NCBI RefSeq assembly: GCF_047675955.1 | Contig: NC_132911.1 | Coordinates: 80,369,208-80,433,207 of the forward strand | Length of the DNA: 64,000 bases | Direction of reading: 5' to 3' | Origin: Chlorocebus sabaeus | Taxonomy: Eukaryota; Chordata; Mammalia; Primates; Cercopithecidae | In this document: piece by piece, positions 11,439-24,360 of the stretch | Numbering within the stretch: position 1 is the stretch's first letter | Layout of the letters: each line of letters opens with the position of its first letter | Made by a program: the position numbers and the translations under genes | Notes under the pieces: generated by a model | The model's database searches: none | Told to the model about the DNA's origin: nothing | Seen by the model: only the letters and a program-made list of their open reading frames with translations

Positions 11439-13562
11439 AAAAAATTATTTTATTTTATTTTAAGTTCCAGGATACATGTGCAGGACATACAGATTTGTTA
11501 CATAGGTAAACATGTGTCATGGTAGTTTGCTGCACTTAACCCATCCCCTACATATTAAGCTCCACATGCGTTAGCTATTTATCCTAATGCTCTCCCTCCC
11601 ACAAGAATCCCCCTCCCGACAGGCCCCAGCATATGCTGTTACCCTCACCATGTCCATGTGTTCTCATTGTTCAGCTCCCATTTATAAGTAAGAACATGCA
11701 ATGTTTGGTTTTCTGTTCCTGTGTTAGTTTGCTGAGGATAATGGCTTCCAGTTCCATCCACGTCCCTGCAAAGGACATGATCTCATTTCTTATGGCTGCG
11801 TAGTATTCCATGGTGTACATGTACCACATTTTCTTTATGCAGTCTATCATAGATGGGCATTTTGGTTGATTCCATGTCTTTCCTATTGTGAATAATCTTG
11901 CAATGAACATACGTGTGAATGTATCTTTATAACCGAATGATTTCTGTTCATTTGGGTAAGTACCCAGTAATGGGATTGCTGGATCAAATATTTCTGGTTC
12001 TAGGTCTCTGAGGAATTGCCACATTGTCTTCCACAATGGTTGAACTAATTTACATTCCAACCAAGAGTGTAAAAGCATTCCTATTTCTCAACAGCCTCAT
12101 CAGCATCCATTGTTTCTTGACTTTTTAATAATCATCATTTCTGACTAGTATGAGATGGTATCTCATTGTGGTTTTGATTTGCATTTCTCCAATGATCAGT
12201 GATATTGAGCTCTTTTTCATGTTTGTTGGTCACATGTATGTCTTCTTTGAGAAGCGTCTGTTCATATTATTCACCCACTTTTTAATAGGGCTGCTTGGTT
12301 TTTTTTTGTTTTTTTGTTTTTGTACATTTGTTTAAGTTATTTGTAGATTCTGGATGTTAGACGTTTGTCAGATGGATAGATTGCAAAAATTTTCTCCCAT
12401 TCTATATGTTGCCTGTTCACTCTGATGACAGTTTGCTGTGCAGAAGATTTTTAGTTTAATTGGATCCCATTTGTCAATTTTGGCTTTTGTTGCAATTGCT
12501 TTTGGTGTTTTAGTTATGAAGTCTTTGCCCATGCCTATGTCAGCCTAGGTTTTCTTCTAGGGTTATTATTTTAAGTTTTAGATTTTACATTTAAGTATTT
12601 TAGGTTTTAGGTTTTACATTTAAATATTCAATCCATCTTGAGTTAATTTTTGTATAAGGTGTAAGGAAGGGGTCCAGTTTCAATTTTTTGGATATGGCTA
12701 GCCAGTTTTCCCTCCATCATTTATTAAATAGGAATCCTTTTCCCATTGCTTGTTTTTGCCGTGTTTATCAAAGATCATGTGGTTGTAAATGTGTGGTCTT
12801 ATTTCTGAGATCTCTATTCTGTTCCATTGGTTTGTGTGTCTGTTTTTGTACCAGTACCATGCTGTTTTGGTTACTGTAGCCTTGTGGTAAAGTGTGAAGT
12901 CAGATAGCATGATGCCTTCAGCTTTGTTCTTTTTGTTTAGAATTGTCTTGGCTTTACAAGCTCTTTTTTGGTTCCATATGAATTTTAACAGTTTTTTTCT
13001 AATTCTGTGAAGAATGTCAATGGTAGTTTAATGGGAATAGCATTGAATCTACAAATTATTTTGGGCAGTATGGCCATTTTCACAATATTGATTCTTCCTA
13101 TCCATGAGCATGAAGTGCTTTTCCATTTGTTTGTTTTCTCTTATTTCCATGAGCAGTGATTCGTTCTCCTTGAAGAGATCCTTCACTTCCCTTGTTACCT
13201 GTATTCCTAAGTATTTTATGCTCTTTGTAGCAATTGTGAATGGAAGTTCATTCATGATTTGTCTCTCTGCTTGTCTAATGTTAGTATATAGGAATGTGTG
13301 TGATTTTTGCACATTGATTTTGTATCCTGAGACTGCTGAGGTTGTTTATCGACTTAAGAAGTTTTTGGGCTGAGATGATAGGGTTTTCTAGATATAGGAT
13401 CATATCATCTACAAACAGAGACAGTTTGACTTCCTCAGTTCCTATTTGAATACACTTTATTTCTGTCTCTTCCCTGATTGTCCTGGCCAGAACGTCCAAT
13501 AGTATGTTGGATAGGAGTGGTGAAAGAGGGCACCCTTGTCTTGTGCTAGTTTTCAAGGGGAA
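11439..13562 (-). mobile_element. 5'-truncated L1 (about 2.1 kb)
   Basis: The plus strand shows the reverse complement of an L1 3' end (TTAAGTTCCAGGATACATGT, GTTACATAGGTAAACATGTG) followed by ORF2 sequence back to the reverse-transcriptase domain. It stops at 13562, where the target duplication begins. There is only a weak remnant of the poly(A) tail (AT-rich 11439-11461). It is primate-type (L1PA/L1PB grade by eye), dead and lacks all sequence 5' of the RT core. Confidence 0.95.
11671..13556 (-). pseudogene. L1 ORF2 remnant, RT to C terminus
   Basis: ORF2 encodes the L1 endonuclease and reverse transcriptase. Here only the RT core onward remains, spread over several frames. The 13281-13556 piece contains the RT motif region with F-V-D-D where L1 normally has F-A-D-D, then 'YLENPI'. 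The 11671-12078 piece carries the C-terminal end (LEPEIFDPAIPLLGTYP, TWMELEAIILSKL) and reaches the normal stop. Stops and frameshifts lie between them. A 25-bp segment is duplicated at 12575-12599 and 12604-12628, and the stretch near 12540 lacks about 15 bp present in the copy at 20.3 kb. Confidence 0.93.
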
Positions 13563-13576
13563 TTAAGCAATTTTTT

Positions 13577-14039
13577 CTAGCCTCCTCTTTTTACTTTTTC
13601 ATGAATTTTCATAGGAAGTATTCATATAAAAAGTAAGATAATGTATTTAACTACACTCCAGATAATAATAAAGGGGAAGCTTTAAGAGATGCTAAGAAGA
13701 TCACCTTTACTATGGAAATCTAAATCTACTGTTGAAAATTTCTCACCATGCAATCAATTGGATTGTTGCCAAGTTGGGCCAGTTGAATAATTAAGAGAAC
13801 TTTAAACAATGTCTCATACTTTGGTGATTTAATAGTAAAAATAAGATCAAATATACTATACTGTAAATGATTGCTCAAAATTTAGCACTTTTGTTGCTTA
13901 GGAGTAAAAAACAAAAACAAGGAAAGTAATAACAATAGTTACAATAATAATAAGCAAAACCCTGATCTTAATTGAATTTTACTAGACCAGCACTAAGTGA
14001 CAAAATATCAACATCTTTACTGATATTGTATGTATTTGC
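13577..14039. other. Unique AT-rich sequence
   Basis: No gene or repeat recognised. Confidence 0.5.
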
Positions 14040-14480
14040 CCATAAACATTGACTAAGTATCTGCTATCTGCCAGATATTTTAATAGGCAATGAGAGACAA
14101 AATTCTAATAAGACAATCTCTAGCTTCTGATAAATGATACTATAGAAATTTACAGAAATTTATGTCCCCACATAACGATGTCAGTGGGGGCGAGTGCACG
14201 GGGTTCACAGATGAGAGACTAACACAGCTTAGGAGAGTTGAAAAGCAGATTTGATTAGGATGAGTAAGACTTTGTCAGATGAAGCGAGAGGGTAGGAATT
14301 TCAGCCTACAACAAAATGTTCAAAAAGGCAGACTTTTGAAAGTGTGTCAGAGAATATAGGGCAAGGAAGAAGCATGGATAGATATTTTGGAGTAAATTTA
14401 TGAAAGACTTGATGTGCCTTACTAAGAGACTTAAAGTTTATGTTGCAGACAGAAGGTGACTCATAAAACTTAAATGAGCT
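14040..14480 (+). repeat. Ancient interspersed repeat, family not recalled
   Basis: The sequence follows a common mammalian repeat that begins like 'gagcacttactatgtgccaggcact' (here GACTAAGTATCTGCTATCTG) and later reads 'gaaagacttgatgtgccttactaagagacttaaagttta'. The same family seems to occur at 60963-61690. I cannot name it with confidence. Confidence 0.4.
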
Positions 14481-14566
14481 ACGGGTATTTAGTGACTCCT
14501 GAGTCTAGGTGAGAAAGCCAAAAGATGAAAAATAAACAAAATTTTATAGGATCTGCACAGTAAGGA

Positions 14567-14624
14567 GAAAGAAAGAAATTTTAAAAAGGAAGGAAGAAGG
14601 AAAGAAGAGAAAGAAGGAAACAAG
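14567..14624. repeat. Purine-rich low-complexity (GAAG/GGAA) tract
   Basis: The stretch is a nearly pure A/G strand of GAAA, GGAA and GAAG units. Confidence 0.8.
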
Positions 14625-15341
14625 GATGATCCTAGGACTATACAGTCATTACATAAAATTGTGGAATAAAGAAATATACTTCTGTATATAATATAAATCT
14701 ATCATGTGTAAAATAAAATATAGATCACATATACTAATAAATGCCTGATATGCACATAGTTCTTTTTTTCTTTTGGTTGTTTTTTGTGTTTCTTTTTTTG
14801 TCCCCATTCCACTGGGATATATAGCTCTTTACAGTTTACAATACATGTTTATGTTTATAACCTTATTTAATTATTAGAGCCATCACAAAGAAAGGCAGTA
14901 TCTCCATGTAGGTCTAAAAGTTAGACAACTCATGTGGAGCAACTACAAACTACAAGAACTGGATTCTAAACCCAGCTCTTAGCCCCCAATGCCAGTGTCC
15001 TTGCAATTAAAGCAGCAATTTATACACAGAGTGAATGTATTCGAGCAAATTTGACATGTGCATAAGTTCAGATTTAGTTTATACATTCAAATATCAAGCA
15101 ACCTGAGCACCAAAGCTTAAGTAAAAGAAGGAGCAAAACCAGACATGAGTACTTCAGTAAATAGAGGAAGCAATTCAGAGGTCTGCATGTTGTTTGTTAG
15201 GATTCACTTTCTTTGTGGGAATAAAGTTGATTCTTTTATCTTTTTACTTCTCCCTAATCCCAACTTCTCTACACCACGCTTCTTCAGTCCAAACTGATGA
15301 AACTTTAGTCCACCAGCACTGCTTCAAAAACAAGACATGCT

Positions 15342-15343
<2 letters not shown>
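14625..15343. other. Unique sequence
   Basis: No recognisable feature. It includes a T-rich patch at 14761-14802. Confidence 0.45.

Positions 15344-15381
<38 letters not shown>
15344..15381. repeat. (CA)19 microsatellite
   Basis: There are 38 bp of uninterrupted AC/CA repeats, a length at which such loci are usually polymorphic. Confidence 0.97.
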
Positions 15382-15384
<3 letters not shown>

Positions 15385-15439
15385 AAAGATAGGTGAGTCT
15401 CATAGGTTAACTTGACCACCATTTCTTTGATATAATTTA

Positions 15440-15535
15440 AAGCATGAAGTCCAGAGAGCGTAATGGCTTGACAAATGTGGCACCCTAATTGGCAGGAGAG
15501 CTGAGTCTGAACCCCAGGCTCTCTAACCTTCCATC
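15440..15535 (-). repeat. MIR fragment
   Basis: The order 'aatggcttgacaaatgtggca', 'aattggcaggagagctgag', 'tctgaaccccaggctctct' matches the MIR core in reverse complement. Confidence 0.5.
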
Positions 15536-15960
15536 CATGGAGGTTTCCACAGCCTCCAGCCAAGAATCATAGGATATATTCTGCCAAGAAGAAAACTGAA
15601 AGAAGGAGAGACTCCCAGCAATGCCCATCTGGGACTCGAAAAGGGGAGGAAGCCAGCCTACTGCAATGTTTCCCAGACTTTTAGATTTCATGGAGCAACA
15701 ACATTTCAAATAAATATATAAGTTCCATCATTGGGCTGCCAATATTTTAATTTTGCCAAGAGAAGACATTTTAAAACAAACAAAGGCAAAAGAAATATAA
15801 ATGTCTTTCACCACAATTTCACCCAAAAACAGACATTGCCATATCAAAATTTAGAACACTCTTACTATGGAACGAAGTCTGCTCTATGGAAAATTCACCT
15901 TATTGTGGCCTTTTTTTCTATTTAACTGAGGATTAATGTATGCTTTATCCTGCACCAGCA
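15536..15960. other. Unassigned sequence
   Basis: It may contain old repeat sequence ('ccagacttttagatttcatgg'), but I cannot assign a family. Confidence 0.35.
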
Positions 15961-16145
15961 CTGGGCTGATGGCCAAGATTTAGGAACTACCGTAATATGG
16001 GCATAAGCCCTAAACTAAGTATTAGAGGACCAGGCTTTAGTCACTCACTATCACTCAAAGACTGTGCAACATGGGCCCCAGCTCTGAATATCAGACTAGC
16101 TCATTTAGATTTCCAACCAGCTCTAGAATTCTAGCATTCTAGGAA
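15961..16145 (+). repeat. Possible CR1/L3 or MIR-type 3' end
   Basis: The phrase TTTCCAACCAGCTCTAGAAT followed by TCTAGCATTCTAGG resembles 'ggtcccttccagctctaaaattctatgattc', an old CR1/L3-type ending. The rest is too diverged to confirm. Confidence 0.3.
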
Positions 16146-19100
16146 GAGTTAAATATCTAAACCAGACCAACCCTACAGATGCCACCTGAGAACCCAGGGA
16201 TTTCAGAAAGCCTGTTTCCCAGCTCTTGTCCTCTCAAGCCTCAGGGGAAAATTTGGGCAGGTGGGAAATAATAGCTGCTCAACCTAGCATGAAACACTTC
16301 ATGTAAGTCCACTAGTAGCTTTAAAATCACAGCACAGGAGACAAAAATCAGGCTGATCAGAACTCTTGATATTTAAATTCTTAATTGCCCTGTGCCTTTT
16401 TTTCCTGTGGTTAACTATGATTTCTGACATCATATTGCTCCTATCCTTGTAGGAAAAAACAGCAACAGAAGAAAGAAAGAGGAGAGAATGGGGAGCAGAC
16501 ACTAAGGTGTAGTGAAAGGAGGGAAATGAAGGCTAAATCTAATGATGTGAATCCTCTTTGAAAGTAAGCCATGTCAGACACTGCTCTTTACAAAGAGTCT
16601 CCAATCTCAGTCTCTGCTGGTACATTCAACCCCTTGTGTGTCCATAACTAAAAAATGTAAGTAGGGGGATGGAACAGAACTTTGCAATTCATCAACAGAG
16701 GAATCCTATTTCATCCTTCTTGTCCAGGGGCCTGCAGAGGGAGGACTGAAAACCTGCACATTCAGTTAAATCTTAATGAGGCCTTTAAAAGTTACTTTGG
16801 ATCAAATACAGAGTGAAAGTGCAGAGATGAAACCACAGGAAACCTAGAAACAACAAGGTGGAAGCAGATTTAACTAAGAATTTCCTTCCCTCAGTCTCTT
16901 TTAGTCACATCCATAATATAATTACAGCCTAGCATTTGCATTTAATTATATAGTGTTGAGAAACACTCTGAATTTTATAGCAAAGCTGAACCAAAAAGCT
17001 TTATTGCCAATAGGTTTTGTAGTTCCAATGTGGGGAAGGAATTGCAGAACAGGCAAATACAAATCTTGGCTAAATAGAACAGAATGAAGATGTTTATGGT
17101 CATGCCAAGCATAGACATATTTGCAGAAAGTACGGTACAAATAAACAAATGTTACAAATTTGCTTAGGCAAATAGAAAACTCTCAGTAAATGTTAGGTGT
17201 TATCATCATCATATTTGCAAAAAATGATTCAAGAATTTTTTTTTTAACTTCCATGCCAATAAAATAAAATCTACAGAAGAGTTACTGTAAGGCCTTTGAG
17301 CTACCTTTTTAAGGAAAACCCACAGCATTGAGTTGAGCCATATACACCTTCTTTGGTGTTATTCCACTTCCTTTTCTTCCATCCTAAACTCCAGAGGTGT
17401 TAAAAAGAGGGTAAGGTCTTTCCTTGGGGTGGATTTTGTGGTACTAACCACAGGAATTTCGCATGACTTTAGTGCCTAAGTAATTGCTATCATGAAAATT
17501 CCTGATTTTTCAAAAATAAATGATGCATAAAAGGCACATAAAAGTTCAGTTAATAAGTCCCAACGCGTTCAAGAACATATCATAGCTCAGCCAATGGAAC
17601 TAGTTTTTTATTCAGTGGAGACCTCTTAAATGCATTGCCTCAGTGCACAGTAAATCTATTCTTTTAGCAGGTTTATTCCTTTATCTGGTAGTCAATTAAA
17701 TGGCCTTTCATGAAATGTAGCAGTGACATACATTTGTGGAGGGAGGTATATTCTTATAACTTGTCTGATTATCTTCAGGCTTTAGCATGTATTATTTATG
17801 AGTGTTATTTCTTGAGCAGGTTTATGTTTTCATCAAGTAATCATGAACACATTTTAAGTATAAATATGAGTCGATAGCAACTGGAAACCACCATGGTTTT
17901 AACCAGGTTCATTCTTGCACAAATATCTCATTCAATTTTGAAGAAATTGTATTTTGAGAATAAAATTTATTTTGTCATTTTCCCTCCTCACTTTTCAAAT
18001 TGTAATACCTCTACTATGAAGAAAAGCAATCATCGCTGTTGCATGCATTCAACTAAATATTTCTAGCTATAGAAATGCCATCAGCTTATTTCATACATCT
18101 AAGATGAACCGAGAGAAAGCTTTTAAAATGCAACAGCATCTATGATAATTCTTCAACCTAAGAGGAACTTTGCAGAATAAATGTCAAAAAAAATGTATTG
18201 ACACACTTTTTTGGGTGATAAAATATAATCAGATTTTTAATGTTTGGCTGTTAGATTTTAGTTGTTGCTTGTTTTTGTTAAAATTTTAATCTGACCAATG
18301 AATCACTTTTTCTGTTGTAAAAATGGTTAAAAACTGAAAGTTATTATTATTCTATTTTTAAAGATGGAATCTTTAAATATTTAAAAATTTATTTCATTCA
18401 TGAAACGATTGAAATATAAGATGAATCAAGAATTATAATTTTGTCTCTAATCTTATTATTAAACCAGCATTTTAGGCAACCTTCCTGTGTTTAATTAAAT
18501 ATTTTTTGAATCATCATTATTTTGGAAATAATTAAAGTAGCAACATGGTTGGCTGGCATTATTTCCTATACTACTATAATCTTTAAGTGTAGGAATTAGC
18601 TGATCTTGAATTAAGGAATATTATGATCCAGTAATGGTATGACATTCTTTTTTATGACTATAGCTCGGGTTATAATGTGACAAGGAAAAAAATGTAATGT
18701 TTCCAAAATGACAGTTTCTTAGATTTGTGTTGCCTGAGGTAGTTCAGCTGAACAATAAACTATAATTTGATTGATGGAAAATTGAAGTGGTCCATCTAAT
18801 CTGCCAGTCTAGCCTACCTCAGCTTGGTTTTGCATGTATGATGATGTATCACACTTTTAGAGATAATGTTGTTTGTATTAGACAGGAGATTTTTTTTCTC
18901 CCACATAAAAAAGAAAGACTCTATTTCACAAAAATGATCAAAATATTATGCCATAGATTAACATGGAATCCAATTTGTTGGAGTATAAGTTAAATGTAGA
19001 AAACTAAATGATATAAATAAAGCCTCAGAATACAGTTATTGGCTGGAGATAAATTAGCCATGTACTGATGGTAGAATTATTAAGTCCGGGGAAAGGTGAC

Positions 19101-19207
19101 ATCTGCACCTAGAAAAGCAATCAGACTACAGCTAGTCCACCTTTTTTAAAAAATAAATGCTGCCTTAATCAAGGCAAATCTTATATACGTGAATTATATT
19201 AAGACTC
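16146..19207. other. 3 kb of mostly unique sequence
   Basis: I see no exon, RNA gene or convincing repeat. A short MIR-like 3' end ('ctctcagtaaatgttaggtgttatcatcatca', about 17178-17209) is possible. The AT-rich block 17880-18180 has few simple-sequence features. Confidence 0.5.
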
Positions 19208-19443
19208 CTAAGCTCTAGAGTAAAAAAAGTATTCTTTTGTATTATACTTTAAGTTCCAGTTTACATGTGCAGAACGTGCAGTTTTGTTACATAGGTACCA
19301 CATGCCATGGTGGTTTGCTGCACCCATCAACCCGTTATCTACATTAGGTATTTCTCCTAATGTTATCTCTCCCCTGACCCCCCACCCCGCAACAGGCGCC
19401 AGTGTGTGATGTTCCCCTCCCTGTCTCCATGTGTTCTCATTGT

Positions 19444-22400
19444 TCAATTCCCCCTTATGAGTGAGAACATGTGGTGTTTGGTTTTCTGATCTTGTGATAG
19501 TTTGTTGAGAATGATGGTTTCCAGCTTCATCCATGTCCCTGCAAAGGACATGAACTCATCCTTTTTCATGATTGCATAGTATTTCATGGTGTATATGTGC
19601 CACATTTTCTTAATCCAGTCTGCCATTGATGGACGTTTGGGTTGGTTTCAAGTCTTTGCTATTGTAAATAGTGCCACAATAAACATACATGCGCATTTGT
19701 CTTTATATTAGAATGATTTATAATCTTTTGGGTATATACCCAGTAATGGGATTGCTGGGTCAAATGGTATTTCCAGTTCTAGATCCTTGAGGAATCACCA
19801 CACTGTCTTCCACAATGGTTGAACTAAGTTACACTCCTACCAGCAGTGTAAAAGCATTCCTAATTTTCCACAACCCCTCCAGCATCTGTTGTTTCCTGAC
19901 TTTTTAATGATCGCCATTCTAACTGGAGTGAGATGGTATCTCGTTGTGGTTTTCATTTGCTTTTCTCTAACAACAAGTGATGAAAAGCATTTTTTTCATA
20001 TGTCTGTTGGCTGCATAAATATCTTCTTTTGAGAAGTGTCTGTTCTTATCCTTTGCCCATTTTTTGGTGGGGTTGTTTGCTTTTTTCTTGGAAATTTGTT
20101 TAAGTTCTTTGTAGATTCTGGGTAGTAGCCCTTTGTCAGATGATTGATTGCAAAAATTTTCGCTCATTTTGTAGGCTCCGTTCACTCTGATGGTAGTTTC
20201 TTTTGCTGTGCAGAAGCTCTTTAGTTTAATTAGACCCCATTTGTCAATTCTGGCTTTTGTTGCCATTGCTTTTGGTGTTTTAGACATGAAGTCTTTGCCC
20301 ATGCCTATGTCCTGAATGGTATTGCCCAGGTTTTCTTCTAGGATTTTTATGGTCCTAGCCCTTATGTTTAAGTCTTTGACCCATCCTGAGTTGGTTTTTG
20401 TATAAGGTATAAGAAAGGGGTCCGCTTTCAATCTTCTGCATATGGCTAGCCAGTTTTCCCAACACCATTTATTAAGTAGGGAATCTTTTCTCCATTTCTT
20501 GTGTGTGTCAGATTTCTCAAAGATCAGAGAGTGGTAGATGTGTGGTGTTATTTCTGAGGCCTCTGTTCTGTTCCATTGGTCTATGTATCTGTTTTGGTAC
20601 CAGTACCGTGCTCTTTTGATTACTGTGGCCTTGTAGTAAAGTTTGAAGTCAGGTAGCATGATGCCTCGAGCTTTGTTCTTCTTACCCAGGATTATCTTGG
20701 CTATGCAGGCTCTTTTTTGGTTCCATATGAAGTTTAAAGTAGTTTTTTCCAATTCTGTGAAGAAAGTCAGTGGTAGTTTGATGGGGATAGCATCGAATCT
20801 ATAAATTATTTTGAGCATTATGGCCATTTTCACGATATTGATTCTTCCTATCCATGAGCATGGAATGTTTTTCCATTTGTTTGTGTCCTTTCTTATTTCC
20901 TTGAGCAGTGGTTTGTAGTTTTCCTTGAAGAGGCCCTTCACATCGCTTGTAAGTTGTATTTCTAGATATTTTATTCTCTTAGTAGCAATTGTGAATGGGA
21001 GATCACTCATGATTTGCCTCTCTGTCTGCTATTGGTATATAGCAATGCTTGTGATTTTTGCATGTTGATTTTGTATCCTGAGACTTTGCTGAAGTTGCTT
21101 ATCAGCTTAAAGAGATTTTGGGCTGCAATGATGGGGTTTTCTAAATATACAATAATGTCATCTGCAAACAGAAACAATTTGACTTCCTCTCTTCCTATTT
21201 GAATACCCTTTATTGCTTTCTCTTGCCTGATTGCCCTGGCCAGAACTTCCAATACTATGTTGAATAGGAGTGGTGAGAAAGGGCATCCTTGTCTTGTGCC
21301 TGTTTTCAAAGGGAATGCTTCCAGTTTTTGCCCATTCAGTATGATATTGGCTGTGAGTCTGTTATGTTCCTTTGATACCTTGGTTATTTAGAGATTTTAC
21401 AATGAAAGGCTGTTTAATTTTGTTGAAGGCCTTTTCTGCATCTATTGAGATAATCATGTGGTTTTTGTCATTGGTTCTGTTTATGTACTGGATTATGTTA
21501 ATTGATTTGTGTATGTTGAACCAGCCTTGCATCCCGGGGATGAAGCCGACTTGATTGTGGTGGATAAGTTTTTTGATGTGCTGCTGGATTTGGTTTGACA
21601 GTATTTTATTGAGGATTTTTGCATCGATGTTCATTGAGATATTGACCTAAAATTCTCTTTTTTTGTTGTGTTTCTGCCAGGTGTTGGTAACAAGAGGATG
21701 CTGGCCTCATAAAATGAGTTAGGGAGGATTCCTTCTTTTTCTGTTGATCAGAATAGCTTCAGAGAAAATAGTACCAACTCCTCTTTGTACCTCTGCTAAA
21801 ATTCGGCTGTGAACCCGTCTGGTCCTGGACTTTTTTTGGTTGTTAGGCTATTAATTACTGCCTCAATTTCAGAACCTGTTATTGGCCTATTCAGAAATTC
21901 AACTTCTTCCTGGTTTAGTCTTGGGAGGGTGTATGTGTCCAGGAATTTATCCATTTCCTCTAGATTTTCTAGTTTATTCACATAGAGGTGTTTATAGCCT
22001 TCTCTGATGGTAGTTTTTATTTCTGTGGGATCAGTAGTGATATCCCCTGTATCATTGTTTTAATTGTGCTTATTTGTTTCTTCTCTCTTTTCTTCTTTAT
22101 TAGTCTTGCTAGGGGTTTATTTTGTTGATCTTTTCAAAAAACCATCTGCTGGTTTCATTGATTTTTTGAAGGTAGTTTTTGTTTGTTTGTTTGTTTCTCT
22201 ATCTCCTTCAGTTCTGCTCCGATCTTAGTTATTTCTTATCTTCTGCTAGCTTTTGAATTTGTGTGCTCTCGCTTCTCTAGTTCTTTTAATTGTGATGTTA
22301 AGGTGTCAGTTTTAGATCTCTCCTGCTTTCTCTTGTGGGCATTTAGTGCTATAAATTTCCCTCTAAACACTGCTTTAAATGTGTCCCAGAGATTCTGGTA

Positions 22401-23272
22401 CATTGTTTCTTTGTTCTCGTTGGTTTCAAAGAGCTTCTTTACTTCTGCCTTTGTTTCGTTATTTACCCAGTAGTAATTCATGAGCAGGTTGGTCAGTTTC
22501 CATGTAGTTGTGTGGTTTTGAGTGAGATTCTTAGTCCTGAATTCTAATTTGATTGCACCGTGGTCTGAGACACTGTTTGTTATGATTTCTGTTCTTTTAT
22601 ATTTGCTGAGTAGTGTTTTACTTCCAATTATGTGGTCAATTTTAGAATAAGTGTGATGTGGTGCTGAAAAGAATGTATATTCTGTTGATTTGGGCTGGAG
22701 AGTTCTGTAGATGTCTATTCGGTCTGCTTGGTCCAGAGCTGAGTTCAAGTGCTGGATATCCTTATTGATTTTCTGTCTCATTGATCTGTCTAATATTGAC
22801 AATGGAGTGTTAAAGTCTCCCATTATTATTGTATGGGAATCTAAGTCTCTTTATAGGTCTCTGAGAACTTGATTTATGAATCTGAGTGCTCCTGTATTAG
22901 GTGCATATATGTTTAGGATAGTTAGCTCTTGTTTAATTGATCCTTTACCATTATGTAATGACCTTCTTTATCTCTTTTGATCTTTGTTGATTTAAAGTCT
23001 GTTTTATCAGAGACTAGAATTGCAACCCCTGGTTTTTGTTTTTTTGTTTGTTTATTTGTTTGTTTTTGCTTTTCATTTGCTGGGTAGATCTTTCTCTAAC
23101 CGTTTATTTTGAGCCTATGTGTATCTTTGCACATGAGATGAGTCTCCTGAGTACAGCACACTGATGGATCTTGAATCTTTATCCAATTTGCCAGTCTGTG
23201 TCTTTTAATTGGGGCATTCAGCTCATTTACATTTAAGATTAATATTGTTATGTGTGAATTTGATCCTGTCAT
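19444..23272 (-). pseudogene. L1 ORF2 (endonuclease/reverse transcriptase), disrupted
   Basis: The span from a start codon at 23270-23272 (ATGACAGGATCAAATTC on the minus strand) to the stop at 19444-19446 is 3829 bp, one base off the usual 3828, so nearly all domains remain. The endonuclease piece (22236-22823) shows 'MGDFNTPLSILDRS' and 'SDHGAIKLEF', holding the conserved SDH. The RT piece (21007-21309) has an intact F-A-D-D at residues 48-51. A 347-residue piece (19967-21010) covers the thumb and downstream region, and the C terminus is at 19444-19626. Frame changes and stops separate the pieces, so no functional protein is possible. Confidence 0.95.
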
Positions 23273-23340
23273 TATGATGCTAGCTGGTTATTTTGCCTGT
23301 TAATTGATGCAATTTCTTCATAGCATTGATAGTCTATACC

Positions 23341-24360
23341 ATTTGGCGTGTTTTTCCAGTGGCTGGTACCAGTTGTTCCTTTCCATGTTTAGTGCTTCCT
23401 TCAGGAGCTCTTGTAAGGTAGACCTAGTGGTGACTAAATCTCTCACATTTGTCTATCTATAAAAGGTTTTATTTCTTCTTCACTTATGAAGCTTAGTTTG
23501 GTTGCATATGAAATTCTGGGTTGAAAATTCTTTTTTTAAGAATGTTGAATATTGGCCCCCACTCTATTCTGGTGTGTAGGGTTTCTGCAGAGAAATTCAC
23601 TGTTAGTCTGATGGGCTTCCCTTTGTGGGTAACCCGACCTTTCTCTCTGACTGCCCTTAGCATTTTTTCCTTTATTTCAACCTTGGTGAATCTGACGATT
23701 ATGTGTCTTGGGGTTGCTCTTCTTGAGGAGTATCTTTGTGGTGTTCTCTGTTTTTCCTGAATTTGAATATTGCCTGCCTTGCTAGGTTGGGAAAATTCTC
23801 CTGGATAATATCCCGAAGAGTGTTTTCTAACTTGGTTCCATTCTCCCTGTCACTTTCAGGTACACCAATCAAATGTAAATTTGGTCTTTTCACACAGTCC
23901 CATATTTCTTGGAGGTTTTGTTCATTTCTTTTCACACTTTTTTTTCTCTAATCTTGTCTTCTCACTTTATTTCATTAATTTTATTTTCAATCACTGGTAT
24001 CCTTTCTTCCACTTGATCGAATTGGCTATTGAAATTTGTCTGTGTTTCATGAAGTTCTCGTATTGTGGTTTTCAACTCCATCGGGTCCTTTAAAGTCTTC
24101 TCTGCACTGGTTATTCTAGTTACCCATTCCTCTAACCTTTTTTCAAGGTTTTTAGCTTCCATGTGATGCATTAGAACATGCTCCTTTAGCTCAGAGAAGT
24201 TTGTTATTAGCAACCTGCTGAAGCCTACTTCTGTCAACTTGTCAAATTCATTCTCCATCCAGTTTTGTTCCCTTGCTGGTGAGGAGTTGTGTTCCTTTGG
24301 AGGAGAAGAGGCATTCTGGTTTTGGGAATTTTTGACCTTTCTGCTCTGGTTTCTCCCCAT
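23341..24360 (-). pseudogene. L1 ORF1 (RNA-binding protein), disrupted
   Basis: The start at 24360 begins MGRNQSRKVKNSQ, matching the L1 ORF1 N terminus. The first frame (23962-24360, 132 residues) covers the N-terminal region and the coiled coil (KNLEKRLEEW and following). After a break near 23936-23961 another frame (23699-23935) carries the RRM start (RPNLHLIGVPE). Sequence for the C-terminal domain follows to about 23341. The total span is close to the usual 1.0 kb. ORF1 normally forms trimers that coat L1 RNA, but this copy cannot. Confidence 0.92.
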
